The position numbers were made by a program, and so were the translations under genes. A stretch of 64,000 nucleotides of DNA, taken from positions 310,001-374,000 of the forward strand of contig JALRME010000009.1 of the NCBI GenBank assembly GCA_026120035.1, in the 5' to 3' direction. Source of the stretch: Coleophoma eucalyptorum. Its lineage: Eukaryota; Ascomycota; Leotiomycetes; Helotiales; Dermateaceae. The stretch's first letter is position 1. Every line of letters begins with the position of its first letter. The notes under the pieces were generated by a model, which saw nothing but the letters and a program-made list of their open reading frames with translations, ran no database searches and was not told the DNA's origin. Shown one piece after another: positions 21,549 through 33,627 of this stretch.

Positions 21549-23091
21549 TTGTTCAACTCGATGATTGGGAAGTACAGAATCAACAACGTACTTCATGGTG
21601 GCACAAGTGTGTTTCAGTGCAAGGTGTTCAGGTTGCCTTTCTGTACAGCATATATGGTGTGGTAGGTTGATGGGTTCTTGGCTTGGCGATATGACACTCT
21701 TCTCTTTCCTACTCGTACTGCATACTCCACGATACCTCTTGTATTTACTATAAATGATTTACGATACTTTGACCGATTAAGACAATACCCCGTATAAGTA
21801 AGAAGCTGGACAGGACCTAAGCGCCCAATGTTGCAAAGATGTCGTATCACTTCAATTTTATGTCAGAAACTTCTTTGACGATGAGAGCACCCAGGAAATA
21901 TACAACCCTATGCTATAAAGAAGGGCCACTGCCAAAGGAGAACGCCCAGATAAAGCCTCCAGGGCATCTGGTAGCACCGTTTGAAATTGCTTAGACCGTC
22001 TAGGAGAAGCGGCAACCTTGTTGTAGAAGGAGAACTAGTTGACTCCTTGCGTTTTACAACTGATTATCGGAATATTTGATTTAAAAGAGGGCTTTTTGTA
22101 GGCTCTCGTGCTTTTTGATGACCTTTGGTGAATTATTTCTAATTGCAAATATTTGATCCGAGATATCGGGATAAATGACCTGCTGGTTTGATTTCAGGAA
22201 TTCCCTGACGCATTCAAGTGGTGGATTGAACTTTGGATGTCTTCCTTGGCAATACAATAAATCACTCCAATGCAGCAAGTTAGAATGCCGCCATTTTAAG
22301 CATGATTTTAGGACTGCTAGGTCTGCTACATTTATTTCTTGTTTGTTAATTTCCAGGTCCATCCTCTTGGCACTGGCTTGACCCTCTCGTTTCTAGCACA
22401 CCTGTCCTTGTCCTAGTACTCTATGGAAGTGCTCACCCACAAGAATCTATATTCTCCAATCATGATATGCTTCAGCTATGCAGCAGGTGTTGGACGGCTT
22501 TAACAAAAAGCTTTACGGCCTCCCAAGTAAAGCTTGGAGTTCAAGCGCGTTTGCTTATACTATCAGATATCGATGGGTACACATTTTGGGGATTTGGAAA
22601 AGAGTTTGAGTTTTTCTCCTAGCAGTATTCATTCAAGCCCCACATTTCGGCCATCACCTGAAATGCAATGCAAATAAAGTCTGGCCGTGTAACGTGCCAA
22701 AAATAAAAAGCAATATGATGCTGTCCGTCACTCATCCTACAAACAGGGTATTCGGGATCTTAAGTTAAGCGACCCGACATGAGGACTTGATCGCCACATT
22801 TTATGGTGGTATTTGGGTTGGAATCCCACTTTCGATTTACATCTCACACCTCTCAAGCCGAAAACGTCGATTGCAGATCTGCCTTCTCTAAATCTGACCA
22901 TTGGGACCACTTTGCTGGTACATATGGACGATAAGCATGAATGGGAGGGACGTTTACGATAAGAGAGATAGGCGGAGCTGCGGGCGTCGGCCTATGCAAG
23001 AACGTTGGTTGGTTTGATATATTTTGCTGGCTTCGCACGAACTTCACAATGCTGTACTTGACTTTAGTAAAGTTTACGGACGAGTACCACA
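21549..23091. other. Intergenic region upstream of the urea transporter
   Basis: 1.5 kb without a convincing gene. The last 170 bp carry clustered GATA sites (see 22929-22971); the rest shows no repeat or RNA gene that I can recognise. Confidence 0.5.
22929..22971 (+). promoter_or_regulatory. Cluster of three HGATAR sites (AreA/NIT2 type)
   Basis: CGATAA at 22929-22934 and 22957-22962 and AGATAG at 22966-22971 match HGATAR, all on the same strand and 120-165 bp before the DUR3 start. Clustered same-strand GATA sites are typical of nitrogen-regulated fungal promoters. Binding is inferred. Confidence 0.5.
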
Positions 23092-25325
23092 ATGACGACT
23101 GAAATAGCCAATCTCCAAGTTCTGAGTCCCGGCGATGGCTACGGCATTGTCGTGGGCTTGGGAGTTGCCTTCACACTAATTATGATTGCCTTAAGTCTGA
23201 TCCAGAATAGATATGGAGCACACAATACTTTCAAATCCACTGAGGAGTTCAATGCTGCCTCGAGATCTGTGAAACCGGGAATGATTGCTGCTGGCATCGT
23301 CTCAAGCTGGACACATGCCTCTACGCTCCTTACGTCCTGCACCCTCGCGTATTCCTACGGAGTTGGTGGGGGCCTTTGGTACGGTGCTGTAGGCACCTTT
23401 CAGACGTTGTTCTTCGCTGTAGCTGCTTTCAAGATTAAGGAGAAGAGTAATAATGCTCATACGTTTCCAGGTAAGTGGCTATTTCCTTGTCTTTGGAGCT
23501 TGGAGCTCGAGGCTTCTTCATATACATACTATCCAGCCCCTGTATAGACACAAAAGCTCGTTATAATGTCTCCAAATCTCTTAGAGGTACTCATCGCTAA
23601 CGACTTCAGAAATTGTCCTCCAGAAACATGGCAAGATTGCCCACATGGTCTACACGTTTTTCGGACTTGTCACCAATCTTATCAATGGCAGTGCCTTGAT
23701 GGCAGGAGGATGTGCCGTATTCTCTGCGCTTACCGGAATGAACATATGGGCAGCGTACTGGATTCTGCCGGCTATCGTCACAGCATATATCGTTGTAGGT
23801 GGATTACGAGCAACATTCATCTGTGACTATTTGCACACCATCTTCCTATACGTCTGCATATTTGCTTTCATGTTCAAAGCATATTCCACAGACCCCACTC
23901 TCGGATCGCCTGCTGAATTATGGCGGTTGTTGAAAGCCCAAGAAGCAATCTTACCGGCTGACTCCTACAATGGATCATATATGACAGTCAACTCAAAAGA
24001 TGGTCTTGTCACGGCTGCAACTATCTTCCTAGGAGGATTTAGTGGCGTTTGGACAGATCAAGCGTATTGGCAGCGAGCCATCGCCTCTCAACCTGCCACG
24101 GCAGTAAAGGGATATGTATTAGGCTCTCTAGCATGGTATGCGATACCCTTCGCCATGTCAACTACTCTTGGTCTTACGGCGGCTGCCTTGACAGGTACAT
24201 CATTAATCCCAGTGCAGCTTTCTTCGGAGCAAGTGTCTGCTGGACTCGTGGGCCCAGCTGCTGCTATTGCATTAATGGGTAAAGCTGGTGCTGGTCTCAT
24301 GGTAGTTTTGGTTTTCATGGCAGCGACATCCTCAACTTCAGCCGAGAGCATTGCAGCGTCCTCGTTGATCACTTTTGATATCTATAAGGCGTACATCAAC
24401 CCAAAAGCAACAACAAGGGCGCTATTCTGGGTTTCAGTTCTTGGGCTAATTCTCTATGGAATCTTCTTGGCTGCCATATCTTGCATTTTTCATTCCGTTG
24501 GGATTTCTTTGAATTGGTTAATCAAGATCCTAGGCTGTCTTCTCGGTGGTGGCACGATTCCAATGGTGATGGTTGTCCTTTGGGATCGTACCTCGACGTT
24601 CGCCGTCATTGTGTCTCCTGTAATCGGCCTTGCAACCGGCTTGACGTCCTGGATGGTTGCAACCAAGATGCGTTCTGGTGTTATCAATATCACTACCACT
24701 TCGAACGTATGGAGCTCCTTAACCGGGGATTGCGTTTCGCTTGGTATGGGGGCTGTGAGCGTCATCTTGCTAACGTTATTGGTCCCTAACAAGAAGAAAT
24801 TGGTCGTAATTGAGGCAAGAATCAGCGAGATTACCACTGACAAATCTGCAGTCGGTAAGAACGATGCAAAGCTCGACGCAGAAGGCACAGGTGAGATCGA
24901 GAAAGATGGGGGAAATGTTGTTGAAGAAAATGCCGCTGCACAGGATCTGAAGCCCATAGGTGGTGAAGAATATGTGCCCGTAGAGGCATTGACAAAAGAG
25001 GAGGCAAAGTCTCAGCAAAAACTAGCTTTAGTCTCGTTGATCGTTGGAGCACTTGTTTTTATGATTGTAAGTGTTTATCGATCTTCTTTTTGTAAAAATT
25101 TAAGCTGACAATGAGTAGATCATTCCCTTTTCTCTCTATGGCACAAAGTACAACTTCTCGGTGAAGTTCTTCACGGGGTTTGTTGTCGTTGTTTTCATCT
25201 GGATCTGGGTGTCTTGTGTCATTTGTGTGCTTATGCCACTGTGGGAAAGCCGTAAGGACATGTTGTACATTGTGAAGGCTATGTATAGGGACGCTAAAAG
25301 ATCTAAACTCCACGAAGCAGAATAA
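23092..25325 (+). CDS. DUR3: DUR3-type urea transporter (sodium:solute symporter family)
   Basis: Exons are 23092-23470, 23610-25066 and 25119-25325 (680 aa). The protein is an SSS-family membrane protein with about 15 hydrophobic helices. The first helix follows VLSPGDGYGIVVG, and the diagnostic segments include SSWTHASTLLTSCTLAYSYG, GGFSGVWTDQAYWQRAIAS and the FMAATSSTSAESIAASSL loop. A hydrophilic, acidic loop (about 555-640) precedes the last two helices in exon 3. Fungal relatives take up urea, and some also polyamines, at the plasma membrane under nitrogen limitation. Upstream GATA sites fit AreA control; a Zn2Cys6 regulator and an MFS carrier follow. Confidence 0.93.
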
Positions 25326-25957
25326 GAGCTGGTGTTTGAATTGTAGATGACACAGCGTCTTATTTTTGTGTGCCAAAGTCGTGCATCAGGAGAAGCCAGG
25401 GGTGGGGTACCAGGAAGGCAATTCGAGATAATATTTGACTCTAGAATATCTTTGAACTGTACAGTCAGCCGAAAGAGTGCATTTTACAGTCGGTATAACA
25501 TCATGCGAGAAGTAACTCGTAAGTACTGAAAGAAATTCTCAATTCTAAATTCATCACCATTTCCTAGAACCGTGTATTATTCAACATTGAAGTTAGTTCT
25601 CTGAGAAATAACCATGGCCATAGCAACGGAATTCACTGAAAGATTGTGACATCGATGCTAATAGCCTGATGGTAGAAGAGCATGTTGAAATAAAAGAGAT
25701 GGTCAGAGTTCCCTTCAGATTGATGCGCTAGACGAATGCGCTAGGCCCTAAACAGTACCGCCTTATGCTCACCTCTCTATACTAAGGACCCCTCTAGATT
25801 TCCTGCGTGCACATTCATATATCTTCAAATGCACCATCTCCACCCGACTCAACCTTATCAAATGATCGTTTGAAATCGGACGCATCTATCCGCTAGTCAT
25901 AGATTGTGTTCGCATAGACAGCAGACCATACGCTTAGGAATTTTTACGGCGCAGACT
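25326..25957. other. Intergenic, promoter of the Zn2Cys6 gene
   Basis: 632 bp between same-strand genes. No gene or repeat seen. Confidence 0.5.
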
Positions 25958-27638
25958 ATGAGCAATCGAGATTCGTCTGAAACAGCATCGAAACCAAAAC
26001 ACAATCGATCACGTGGTGGTTGTACAAGATGTCGATCACGTAGACAGAAGTGTGATGAGAAGCGACCTGCGTGTGTAAGGTGCCAGGAGAATGGAAGTGC
26101 TGCTGCATGTTCTTATGCAGTGAACTTGCAATGGGGAGGGCGGAACTTTTCATCGTATGCGAAGAACTCGGATATCAAGAAATACGGTAAGCCCTGCGTT
26201 GATAAAAGGCTTTCATGGCTTGAATCTAGCTGACCTGATAGAAACTGAACCTGGAAACTTTATTTATGTTGCTTCATCAAGTAAAAGCGTATCGCCGCCG
26301 CCGCCGCCGCCCTTCAAGCGTGCTTCATCTGCAGCTTCAGCATGCTCTTCAGTTGTCCTATCACCGGGCAGGTCGATGGAGCCATTAGCATTGGCCAAGC
26401 CCATGGAAAGATTGTTGTTGCATCATTATGCAAATGAAGCAGTCAAGATCACATCTTGTCATCCCCAGATTCAAGCAGAATTCTGCTCCTTCCTGCTTCC
26501 AATCGCCGTTGAGTATCCTCCTCTTCTGTCTGCCTTAATGGCACTGTCTGCCATACACAGAAAGTCTTTGTATGCAAACCCTGCAGACCAAAATAATATA
26601 ATGGCCTTCAAGACGTCCAGCATAACAAAGCTGCGTTCCGAGTTGTCCATGTCGAGCAAGTCAGACAGCCGCATGAAAAATGCAGTACTCGCGACAGCAC
26701 TTACCCTTTGTATGTGCGAGATACACTCAGGAGCCGACCAACCGCGGAGCTGGCGTCTTCATTTAGAGGGTGCGAAGGCACTCATAGGAGCACAAACGCA
26801 GACCGATATCAACGACCCTACAGGTCAAAAAAGCTTGCTCTCTCGGTGGTACGTCAGCATCGAAAGCCTCGCAGCGCTCACAGCGAAGGGTCTTCATGCT
26901 GGGCAGTTGTCATCAGAATCATCTATCGAAGAAGTTAAAGAAGAAAAGGATGAAGCATATATCGATGACTATTTTGGCTTCTCTACCGACCTCACACAAA
27001 CCTTCAAGGAAATAGGTGCGGCAGCGTGGGAGCGTAAACGTATCAACGAAGCGAGCGCCCATATATCCCTTTCCGAACAAGATCTAGAAGATGAAGCCAA
27101 CATACTTGAGAGATCTGTCTGGGCTATGATACAGCGCGACCAAGCTTCGCCACCTAAATTCTTCCCCGGCATTGCCGAGCGCCTTTCGCCAGAGGTCATC
27201 CAGGAATTCTACTTATGCAACGAAGCATATCAGCATGCTGCATTAATACATATACTACGACGGGTGAAGGAGATTCCAAAAACCGATAATGCTATACAGA
27301 AATCTGTAAGGAGAGTCTTGGAGTGCTCGAGAGGTATCAAGCCGCGAGCGGGGTTGAGTCCATATATTGTATTGACCATGCCACTTTTCACCGCTGGTGT
27401 CGAAGCCCTGGAAGGAGACAGAGAAAGCTTTAGATCTTTACTTAGCAGTCTGTACGATTACTTGAAATTGCGAAATATCCAGAGAAGTCTAGATTTCCTG
27501 GAATTGCATTGGAAGACACAGGATAATCCCGATCTAGCGTCTTCTCAGGGTGAGTTTGATTTGTTCATTCTACCACAAGACGTGTCGACTAATCATGTCG
27601 CACAAGATGGAGAGAACTGCGATTTCATTCCTTATTAG
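25958..27638 (+). CDS. Zn2Cys6 transcription factor (UGA3-like, Fungal_trans_2 type)
   Basis: Exon 1 is 25958-26186, the intron is 26187-26241 (55 nt) and exon 2 is 26242-27638 (541 aa). The zinc cluster near residues 20-45 begins RGGCTRCRSRRQKCDEKRPA and continues C-V-R-C with a sixth Cys at AACSY. The C-terminal two thirds resemble the Fungal_trans_2 (PF11951) domain: LLHHYANEAVKIT, ALMALSAIHRKSLY, WRLHLEGAKALI. A proline run (SPPPPPPF) links the two. Such factors often control nitrogen or amino-acid use. Its place between a urea transporter and an MFS carrier suggests local regulation, which is inference only. Confidence 0.88.
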
Positions 27639-27770
27639 CACGAGGCCTAATCACATCAAAGAAACTCTTGTTCAGTAACGTATTTATGATAAATTATTGT
27701 GTTATTTTTGGGTGGTACTGTATACGAACGAAAGGACGGATCGACCTCGACTCATCCCTCACGAATTTCC

Positions 27771-29665
27771 TTATATCTCTGTTTTCGCGGCGACCGGGCC
27801 TGCGGAGGCTGCTGTCCCAAGGTTCATAGGCCTTCTCCATCGAGCACCAAACTTTTGTAGGATGATGTAGACTGGGATGACACCGAAGGTGCAGATAATT
27901 GCCTGTGCGGCGAAGGACCAAGTATATCCTAATATTGGCGTCAGCTTTTGGAATGATTATGGTTCACCGGTTTGTGGGATATTGGGGTTTGCAAGTGTGT
28001 CTTGTAGGGAATTTGTTGGAGAGGAGTAATTACCTGATGCTTCGACCCAAATGTTTATGAAAAAGGGCTCGGCGAAAGCGGACAACTGAATTCTTGTCAA
28101 TGCAAATCTCTTAATCTGCGTATGCTTGATTTTGACTTACGTTAATGACGACGGTGTAGAAGGTAATGATATCCATGGCATGCTCATAATAGCTATCGAC
28201 GATATAGTTCGACAGAGCTGTGTTGCCCATCTGAAGTCCAGCACCAACTATACATCACCATGATCAGCATCTTTCACAACGCCAAAGTTTGGCCGCTATC
28301 TGGCAGAGAGAAGGGGACTTACACAAGAAGAAAGCAATCTGTCCCGTAATCCAATGCCACTCCCGATCAATACTCAAACCCCAAACCACCAGTCCAAGGG
28401 AGCAAATAATCGCAGCCGGATATCCCAACCACAGTCTATGCTCCGGAACTCTGACACCGTTGTTCTTCTTCGCCATGCGCACCATGATTGCATCACTCAG
28501 TCTTCCTGAGAAGCCCAACTCAGCAACCACCGTACCTAGGATCAAGCCCGTGAAGAAGAGGCCTTGGACCTGCAGCGAGTATGTGGCGTATGCAGCTGGT
28601 TCCATGGTCAGGAAGGAGCAGATCCACCAGTACTGGAAGAAGACGAATGTCAATGTGCTGACGACAACGGCTGGGTAGCTCCAGATGCATGCAAAGCGGA
28701 GGATCGTATCCCATGGCCTTGGGTGCGTGACTCCTGGGATCCTCGAGACGTGGACGTAGCCGAGTTTCTTGGTGCGTGGAATCGAGATACCGGCGGAGGA
28801 AGATTCCGGGGAGGTGGTGGACAGGATCAGATTACGAGGGTAAAGTGTCTCGGGCAAGAAGAAGCATTCGAGCACCAAGAGAAGGGCGAACAGTATTGTT
28901 ACATGGTACGCGATCCAGTACTGGCTTGCCGTAGCGATGAAGCCTCCAACTGTGAATTGTCAGTACGAGCGTAATATTGGAGGATAAGCTTCAAGAAAGG
29001 GATTCGAAAGGAGAATATTAGGCGAAAGACGTACTAAAACCACCACAGAGTCCGCCCAGATCAATAGCCATGACCCAAAGACCGATCCTGAAGCCTCTCT
29101 CATGTTCAAAACTCAAATCATTGATGACACTCAGACCGACGGTGGCGGCGGGACTAGCACCGATTCCTTGAAAGAATCTCGCAGCCATATAGCCTCCGAG
29201 ACTGATGCCATGGAGAGAAGTGCAACCACTTGCGACCAGCCCGATCACGGCACCACATATCATAACAATTCGCCGGCCATAGATATCCGCCAAAGCTGAG
29301 CACAAGAGCGGCCCAAGGGCCAGTCCAAGGGAGGGAATGGCGAAAGACCAGTTTACCTGGGAGTAACTGGCATCGAATTGGTCCTGAAGAAGGGCGAAGG
29401 AGGGAATTGGCGCGCTAGTGAGGTAGGTGAAGAGGAAGTAGCCATAGCAGATAATGGCAATGCAGACATTCTTTTGCAGGGCGCTCCAGTTCAAGGGATC
29501 CAAATCGTCTGTAGTTGGTGTGGGGACCAATGGGTTTCCTGAGGGATCCAATCTCGTGAGGTTGGTGTTACTTAATGATGCATCCGCGATCTCTCCCTTC
29601 TCGGCGTCGAGCACAGCGGCCTGATTCGCCGGCACGGACTGCTTCTTTTCTGAACCGGACAGCAT
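27771..29665 (-). CDS. MFS transporter, DHA1-like
   Basis: Five exons: 29665-29035, 28949-28323, 28247-28141, 28085-28034 and 27928-27771 (524 aa; phases 1,1,0,1 agree). The protein is a 12-helix major facilitator. The cytosolic N-terminus leads to DPLNWSALQKN, typical of fungal DHA1 drug/polyamine-type carriers. ALADIYGRRIVMICGAVIG is the motif A loop after helix 2, ARFFQGIGASPAATVG is the helix 4-5 region, and the C-half carries FGAGLQMGNTALSNYIVDSY. The substrate is unknown. It is tail-to-tail with the Zn2Cys6 regulator and divergent from HRI1. Confidence 0.88.
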
Positions 29666-30367
29666 TCTGGACAATGGTGGGAAGAAGTCTGGAGTCTGCA
29701 GTCCGCCATGGATGGGGATGTGTTCTCAGGATATATACAATTAATCACATACCGGTCAGTCATGCCATTCCCCTTTATCCGACTGTCTTATCTTTCCGAT
29801 CTCGTCGCTTGAGTAAGTGCTTGAAGTAACGACGTCCTACAATAATTACACACGCGAGATCGGGCAGGCTAGTCTGCTTTTAGACAGTGTAAGAGAGGTC
29901 CAATCACCTCCTTGCTTGCCGTCGGACTATGGATCCCATCGTCTCCTCGAGATTCCTTGTCCAGCTTCGCCCTTTCTTCATCCTTTCATCTCACGGACAA
30001 ATCGTCGGACTGCTTCGTATCAAGCGTCGCATGTGCTGAATTGTTCTCGTGTCTTTTATGAGCCCATCTGCCCGGGTCAAAGATGGGGTAGAGTCGATTC
30101 CGGGGTGCGCTATACTTAATATAGCACTTGTAAGAGATGCACGTCGCATTGGGGGCACATCGTGACGGACACTGCAGTCTTTTTTATGGTCATGGCAAGG
30201 CCGAGTGGTCGCTGTCTGAGAATGGAACGCCTGCTTTATGAAGTCATCTCTGAGTAGTCCTTCATCTCCTTCCCTTTCGCCCTCACTTTCCCCATCACAA
30301 TCCTTCTCAGTTTTTTCTGAATCTGCCGCACCTCAACCGTGAACGCTCTAAGACTTCAAATTTCAAA
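29666..30367. other. Divergent promoter region, MFS transporter / HRI1
   Basis: 702 bp between divergent start codons. No gene, repeat or clear motif recognised. Confidence 0.45.
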
Positions 30368-31074
30368 ATGGCAGGACTCATCTCAACCCGTCTCAGTCTC
30401 CGCTGGGTTCCCGACGAAGCCACCGAGCCAACCGACACACTCGTGTTCAACGTGGGCAGTTATTTTATAGACCTGCGTATTCTGAAGGCAGACAAAAGCA
30501 TCGACTGGGGAATGGCCGGCACGAGAGACATTCTAGACGAAGCACCCTGTATGTCTAACGTCTACACCAGGCGCCCGGTACTTGGGATATAAACTTTGAA
30601 TTCTGACAAACCCCACCAGTAAAATGCCGTTGGAACAAAATTATCGACTCTCTCGGCGAAGCGGGAAGTAGCGATGAAGGCACCTTCACTAAGTTACCCA
30701 ACGGCAATGATTTAGAGACAGGTAGCATGCCGTGCCCACACAAAAACGATGCAGTGACGGAGTTCGAAGAGGTGTGGAAGACTCTTGAGCCTTCGAAAGA
30801 GCATGGGAAGGCTTGGATCGTACAGAGTTTGGATGGCAAGACTTTCCTTGGAAGGATCGGAGATGCCTTCTTGGGAATGAGGCAGTCTAAGGATGGGTTT
30901 AGTGCTAGGAGAGAGATATTTGAAGATGGTGCTTGGAAAGATATTTATGTTATTGGAGAGGTGCCGTCAGTGAAGGAATTTGCGGATAATTGGAATGTGA
31001 GCAAATGGACAACGGGGCAGGAGATCGAACTGGGAGGGGTGGCCTTTGTTGTTCGAGCGCTTGAAGATATATAG
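30368..31074 (+). CDS. HRI1: HRI1-family protein
   Basis: Exon 1 is 30368-30548, the intron is 30549-30619 and exon 2 is 30620-31074 (211 aa). The sequence begins STRLSLRWVPDEATEPTDTL and continues with FNVGSYFIDLRILK, then a second beta-barrel-like repeat with EVWKTLEP, YVIGEVPSVKEFADNW and ELGGVAFVVRALEDI. This is the layout of fungal HRI1 proteins, lipocalin-like and found associated with Hrr25 kinase and Sec-pathway components in yeast; no activity is known. Identification rests on overall pattern, so moderately sure. The gene converges on the GLC8-like gene. Confidence 0.78.
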
Positions 31075-31520
31075 ATTATGAAGACACAATTGTGTAGAAT
31101 AAAAATAAAAATAAAACTGTCATCAATGGAGATACAAAAGAACTGCGATAAATAGCCTTTCTTCTTGTGCCGTTTTGTTCAGAGAGAACCAGAAGATGCA
31201 GTGATGCAGATTTATATTGTGACTAGAATGCTATCAAACCTCTGCTATAGCCGAGTAGGAGTAGCGAAAAGAGCACAGAATTGGGCCCCAAAAATGTGAA
31301 GAGAGTGAATGGTGATCCATTAATACCCCGGAGCCCTGAATGGTGTACGACCAGACTGATTGTTCACGAAGAGATACAATCTGAGTCCAAATAGAAGCCC
31401 ACAAACAACCAAGGATACCAATAGAATCCATCCAGCAACCGAGGAAAATAGAAGAGCAAAGAAGGTACAAAACGCCTGTGCTATAATCCATGGAACCATG
31501 CCAGTATCGTGTTCGTTATT
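31075..31520. other. Convergent 3' intergenic region
   Basis: 446 bp shared by the 3' ends of HRI1 and the phosphatase-inhibitor gene. It includes an AATAAAAATAAAAATAAAA tract (31099-31117), a likely polyadenylation region for HRI1. Confidence 0.5.
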
Positions 31521-32422
31521 TCATCTCGCAACACCATTCATTTCATCGTCATCGTCTGCCTCATCTAGATCCTCGGGGTGGCCGAGCAAACTCGCAACGT
31601 TTTTCATCTCGTAGTGCTTCTTGCGCATCTCTTCGAACTTGTGATGCTTATCTCTCTCTTCCTTTGACCAGCCTTCCTGTCCATCTGGAATGGCTTCATC
31701 AACGTGCACCGCTTTGTCGTGAGAGCCCCTTCTGCGCGGGCTAGACTCGAATTCATTCTCTGGTACAGCTTCCTCCGGCTCACCCAAGTTCAAGTCCGGA
31801 ATATCGTTCTCACGTGTCTTTGTCTTGCCGGACTTCTTGATAGTCTTGCCCTCGCGCACTGCATCTAGCTCGTCAACCATAATCTCGTCCGTGTCTATTG
31901 TGGGGACATCGTCATCTTCATCTTCCGAGGGATCGTAATGCTTGGCATAGGGTGTCTTTGGCTCATCGATCTTCATCGTTGCGCTCTTCTCCTGCTCCGT
32001 CAAGTACAAGTTCGCCTCGTCCCATTTCAAGCGCTGTATATTCTCGTCTTCGTGAATAGAAGGCGTGCCGCTGCTATGACGCCGAGAGAGTCTGGCGGCG
32101 GAGGATGATCGACGATGACCGGCATTTTGGAGAGTATTCGCGACCGTAATGTCTTTTTCAGATGCTCCGCTGTTGGTGTTTGATAGCGACGGGCGCATAG
32201 GCGCATGTACCGGTGGAGGAGGTTCTGTTGTAGTGATCGGGGCTTGATTTGGAGGGGAGCGATGGAAAGAGTTCTTGAGAATGCCTGTGATTATCCCGTG
32301 AGCGGGGTGAAGCGCAGACGAGGGGTACATAGATCATAATCACCTTTGGGTCGCTTTGCAGACGGACTTGGAGGAGTGTGGAGGACGCGAGTAGGAGAAT
32401 CTTGCGTCGCCATGGTCGTCAT
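31521..32422 (-). CDS. GLC8: Protein phosphatase inhibitor 2 (IPP-2 / Glc8-like)
   Basis: Exon 1 is 32422-32344, the intron is 32343-32285 and exon 2 is 32284-31521 (280 aa). IPP-2 proteins bind and modulate protein phosphatase 1. Three short linear motifs in order identify the family: KRPKGILKNS (N-terminal, made across the splice junction), [15 protein letters not shown] followed by [19 protein letters not shown] (whose Thr-Pro is the GSK3/CDK-type regulatory site), and [20 protein letters not shown] near the C-terminus. The remainder is low-complexity and acidic, as expected for an intrinsically disordered inhibitor. The start could be 32422 (MTTM) or 32413 (MATQ). Confidence 0.9.
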
Positions 32423-33627
32423 GTTGAAGTTCGTTTGCGATCAGACTTTGGATAGAATGGAGTCGTGGGATGAGTTTGTTCTGTGGCCGAGGTCTCGTTA
32501 CTGCTGCTTCTGCTTTCTGCTTCTGGGAGAATCGATAGTGTCGGAAGTGTGGCGCACAGCTGCCTTACCTAATGGAATGAGGCTGGTCAGAGAGCTGAGG
32601 TCGATGGGATACGAGTCTCGCTGAGGTCTGTAATGGATGTTCGGGTGACCGAGATACGAGTATCGTCGTTGCACCAGACTGCAAAAATGGCAGAGGGAGT
32701 CTCAGTGTAACAGGTTATGGATGGTGGATGGATGATGCTGAAGGCATATGTGAATCAATTATCGAGGGACTAACGAGGAAGGGAATCAGGTGCAGGTGGC
32801 AGGGACCCTAGCTGTAGTGATAACCTTAGGAGCTTGGGGGGTAGGGTGTATCGCTTGAGGCGGACCATCATAAAGAACCAACCCAAGCATCAACGCTCGT
32901 GTCACGCCTCACCCATTCATCATAGTTCGTTCGGCCTTCCACCCTCCCGCCAATGCAGCCCAGGATAGCCCAACCTCCACCAACACCACCACCACCACCA
33001 CTTACTACCCGTAATGCCTTCGCTCACCTTCCGCCCCTCTCCCACGACAGCCACCGCAGAGCGTGTGGAGACCGGACCTAGCCACTGCTTAACGGACATG
33101 TCGACATGTACCCCGCGTTGAGCGGGACTGGAGCGGGACTGGAGCAGAACACTTCAACCCTTCGGGCTGTCGACTGGGCTCCAGGCACGTCACTCTGCAG
33201 GTCGGTGAACCCTTTTCAGCCTGCTCATTGGCGACGACGTGCAGCCGCAGATCTATGTTCCATGTTGAACTAGATAGTGTGCCTCTCGCAACTGCACAAG
33301 AGCACGTTGAAAGTACTGGAGTACATGTCAACTCTTGAATGGCTACGCCTTGGGCTGACTTGAGACCTTTACGCCTGAATCGCTGGAAACATGATCCGTG
33401 GATATACTAACTACATTGCCAGCATGGCGACGACGAGCATGCCCTCGACTGCAGTTCGGTGTGGTGGAAAATCTCCACTCGTCCCACTATCGTAGCTGTA
33501 GGTCCGCCCAAGAGACTGGTCACTATCAACAAGAGGTTGCTGCATGCAGATTCCCGTGGTTATCATTATCATATTGGCTCGTTACGACTGCATCGCTACG
33601 TAAATCCATCACGTTATGCTCTGCCAA
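32423..33627. other. Intergenic region
   Basis: 1.2 kb with no convincing gene. Contains a CACCACCACC microsatellite at about 32970-33003 and a directly repeated 12-mer, GAGCGGGACTG-type, at about 33121-33144. Confidence 0.5.

Noticed and set aside
26187..26208. A 22-nt intron in the UGA3-like gene (acceptor at AAAAG before GCTTTC)
   Set aside because: Too short for spliceosomal splicing; the acceptor at 26240-26241 gives a normal 55-nt intron in phase.
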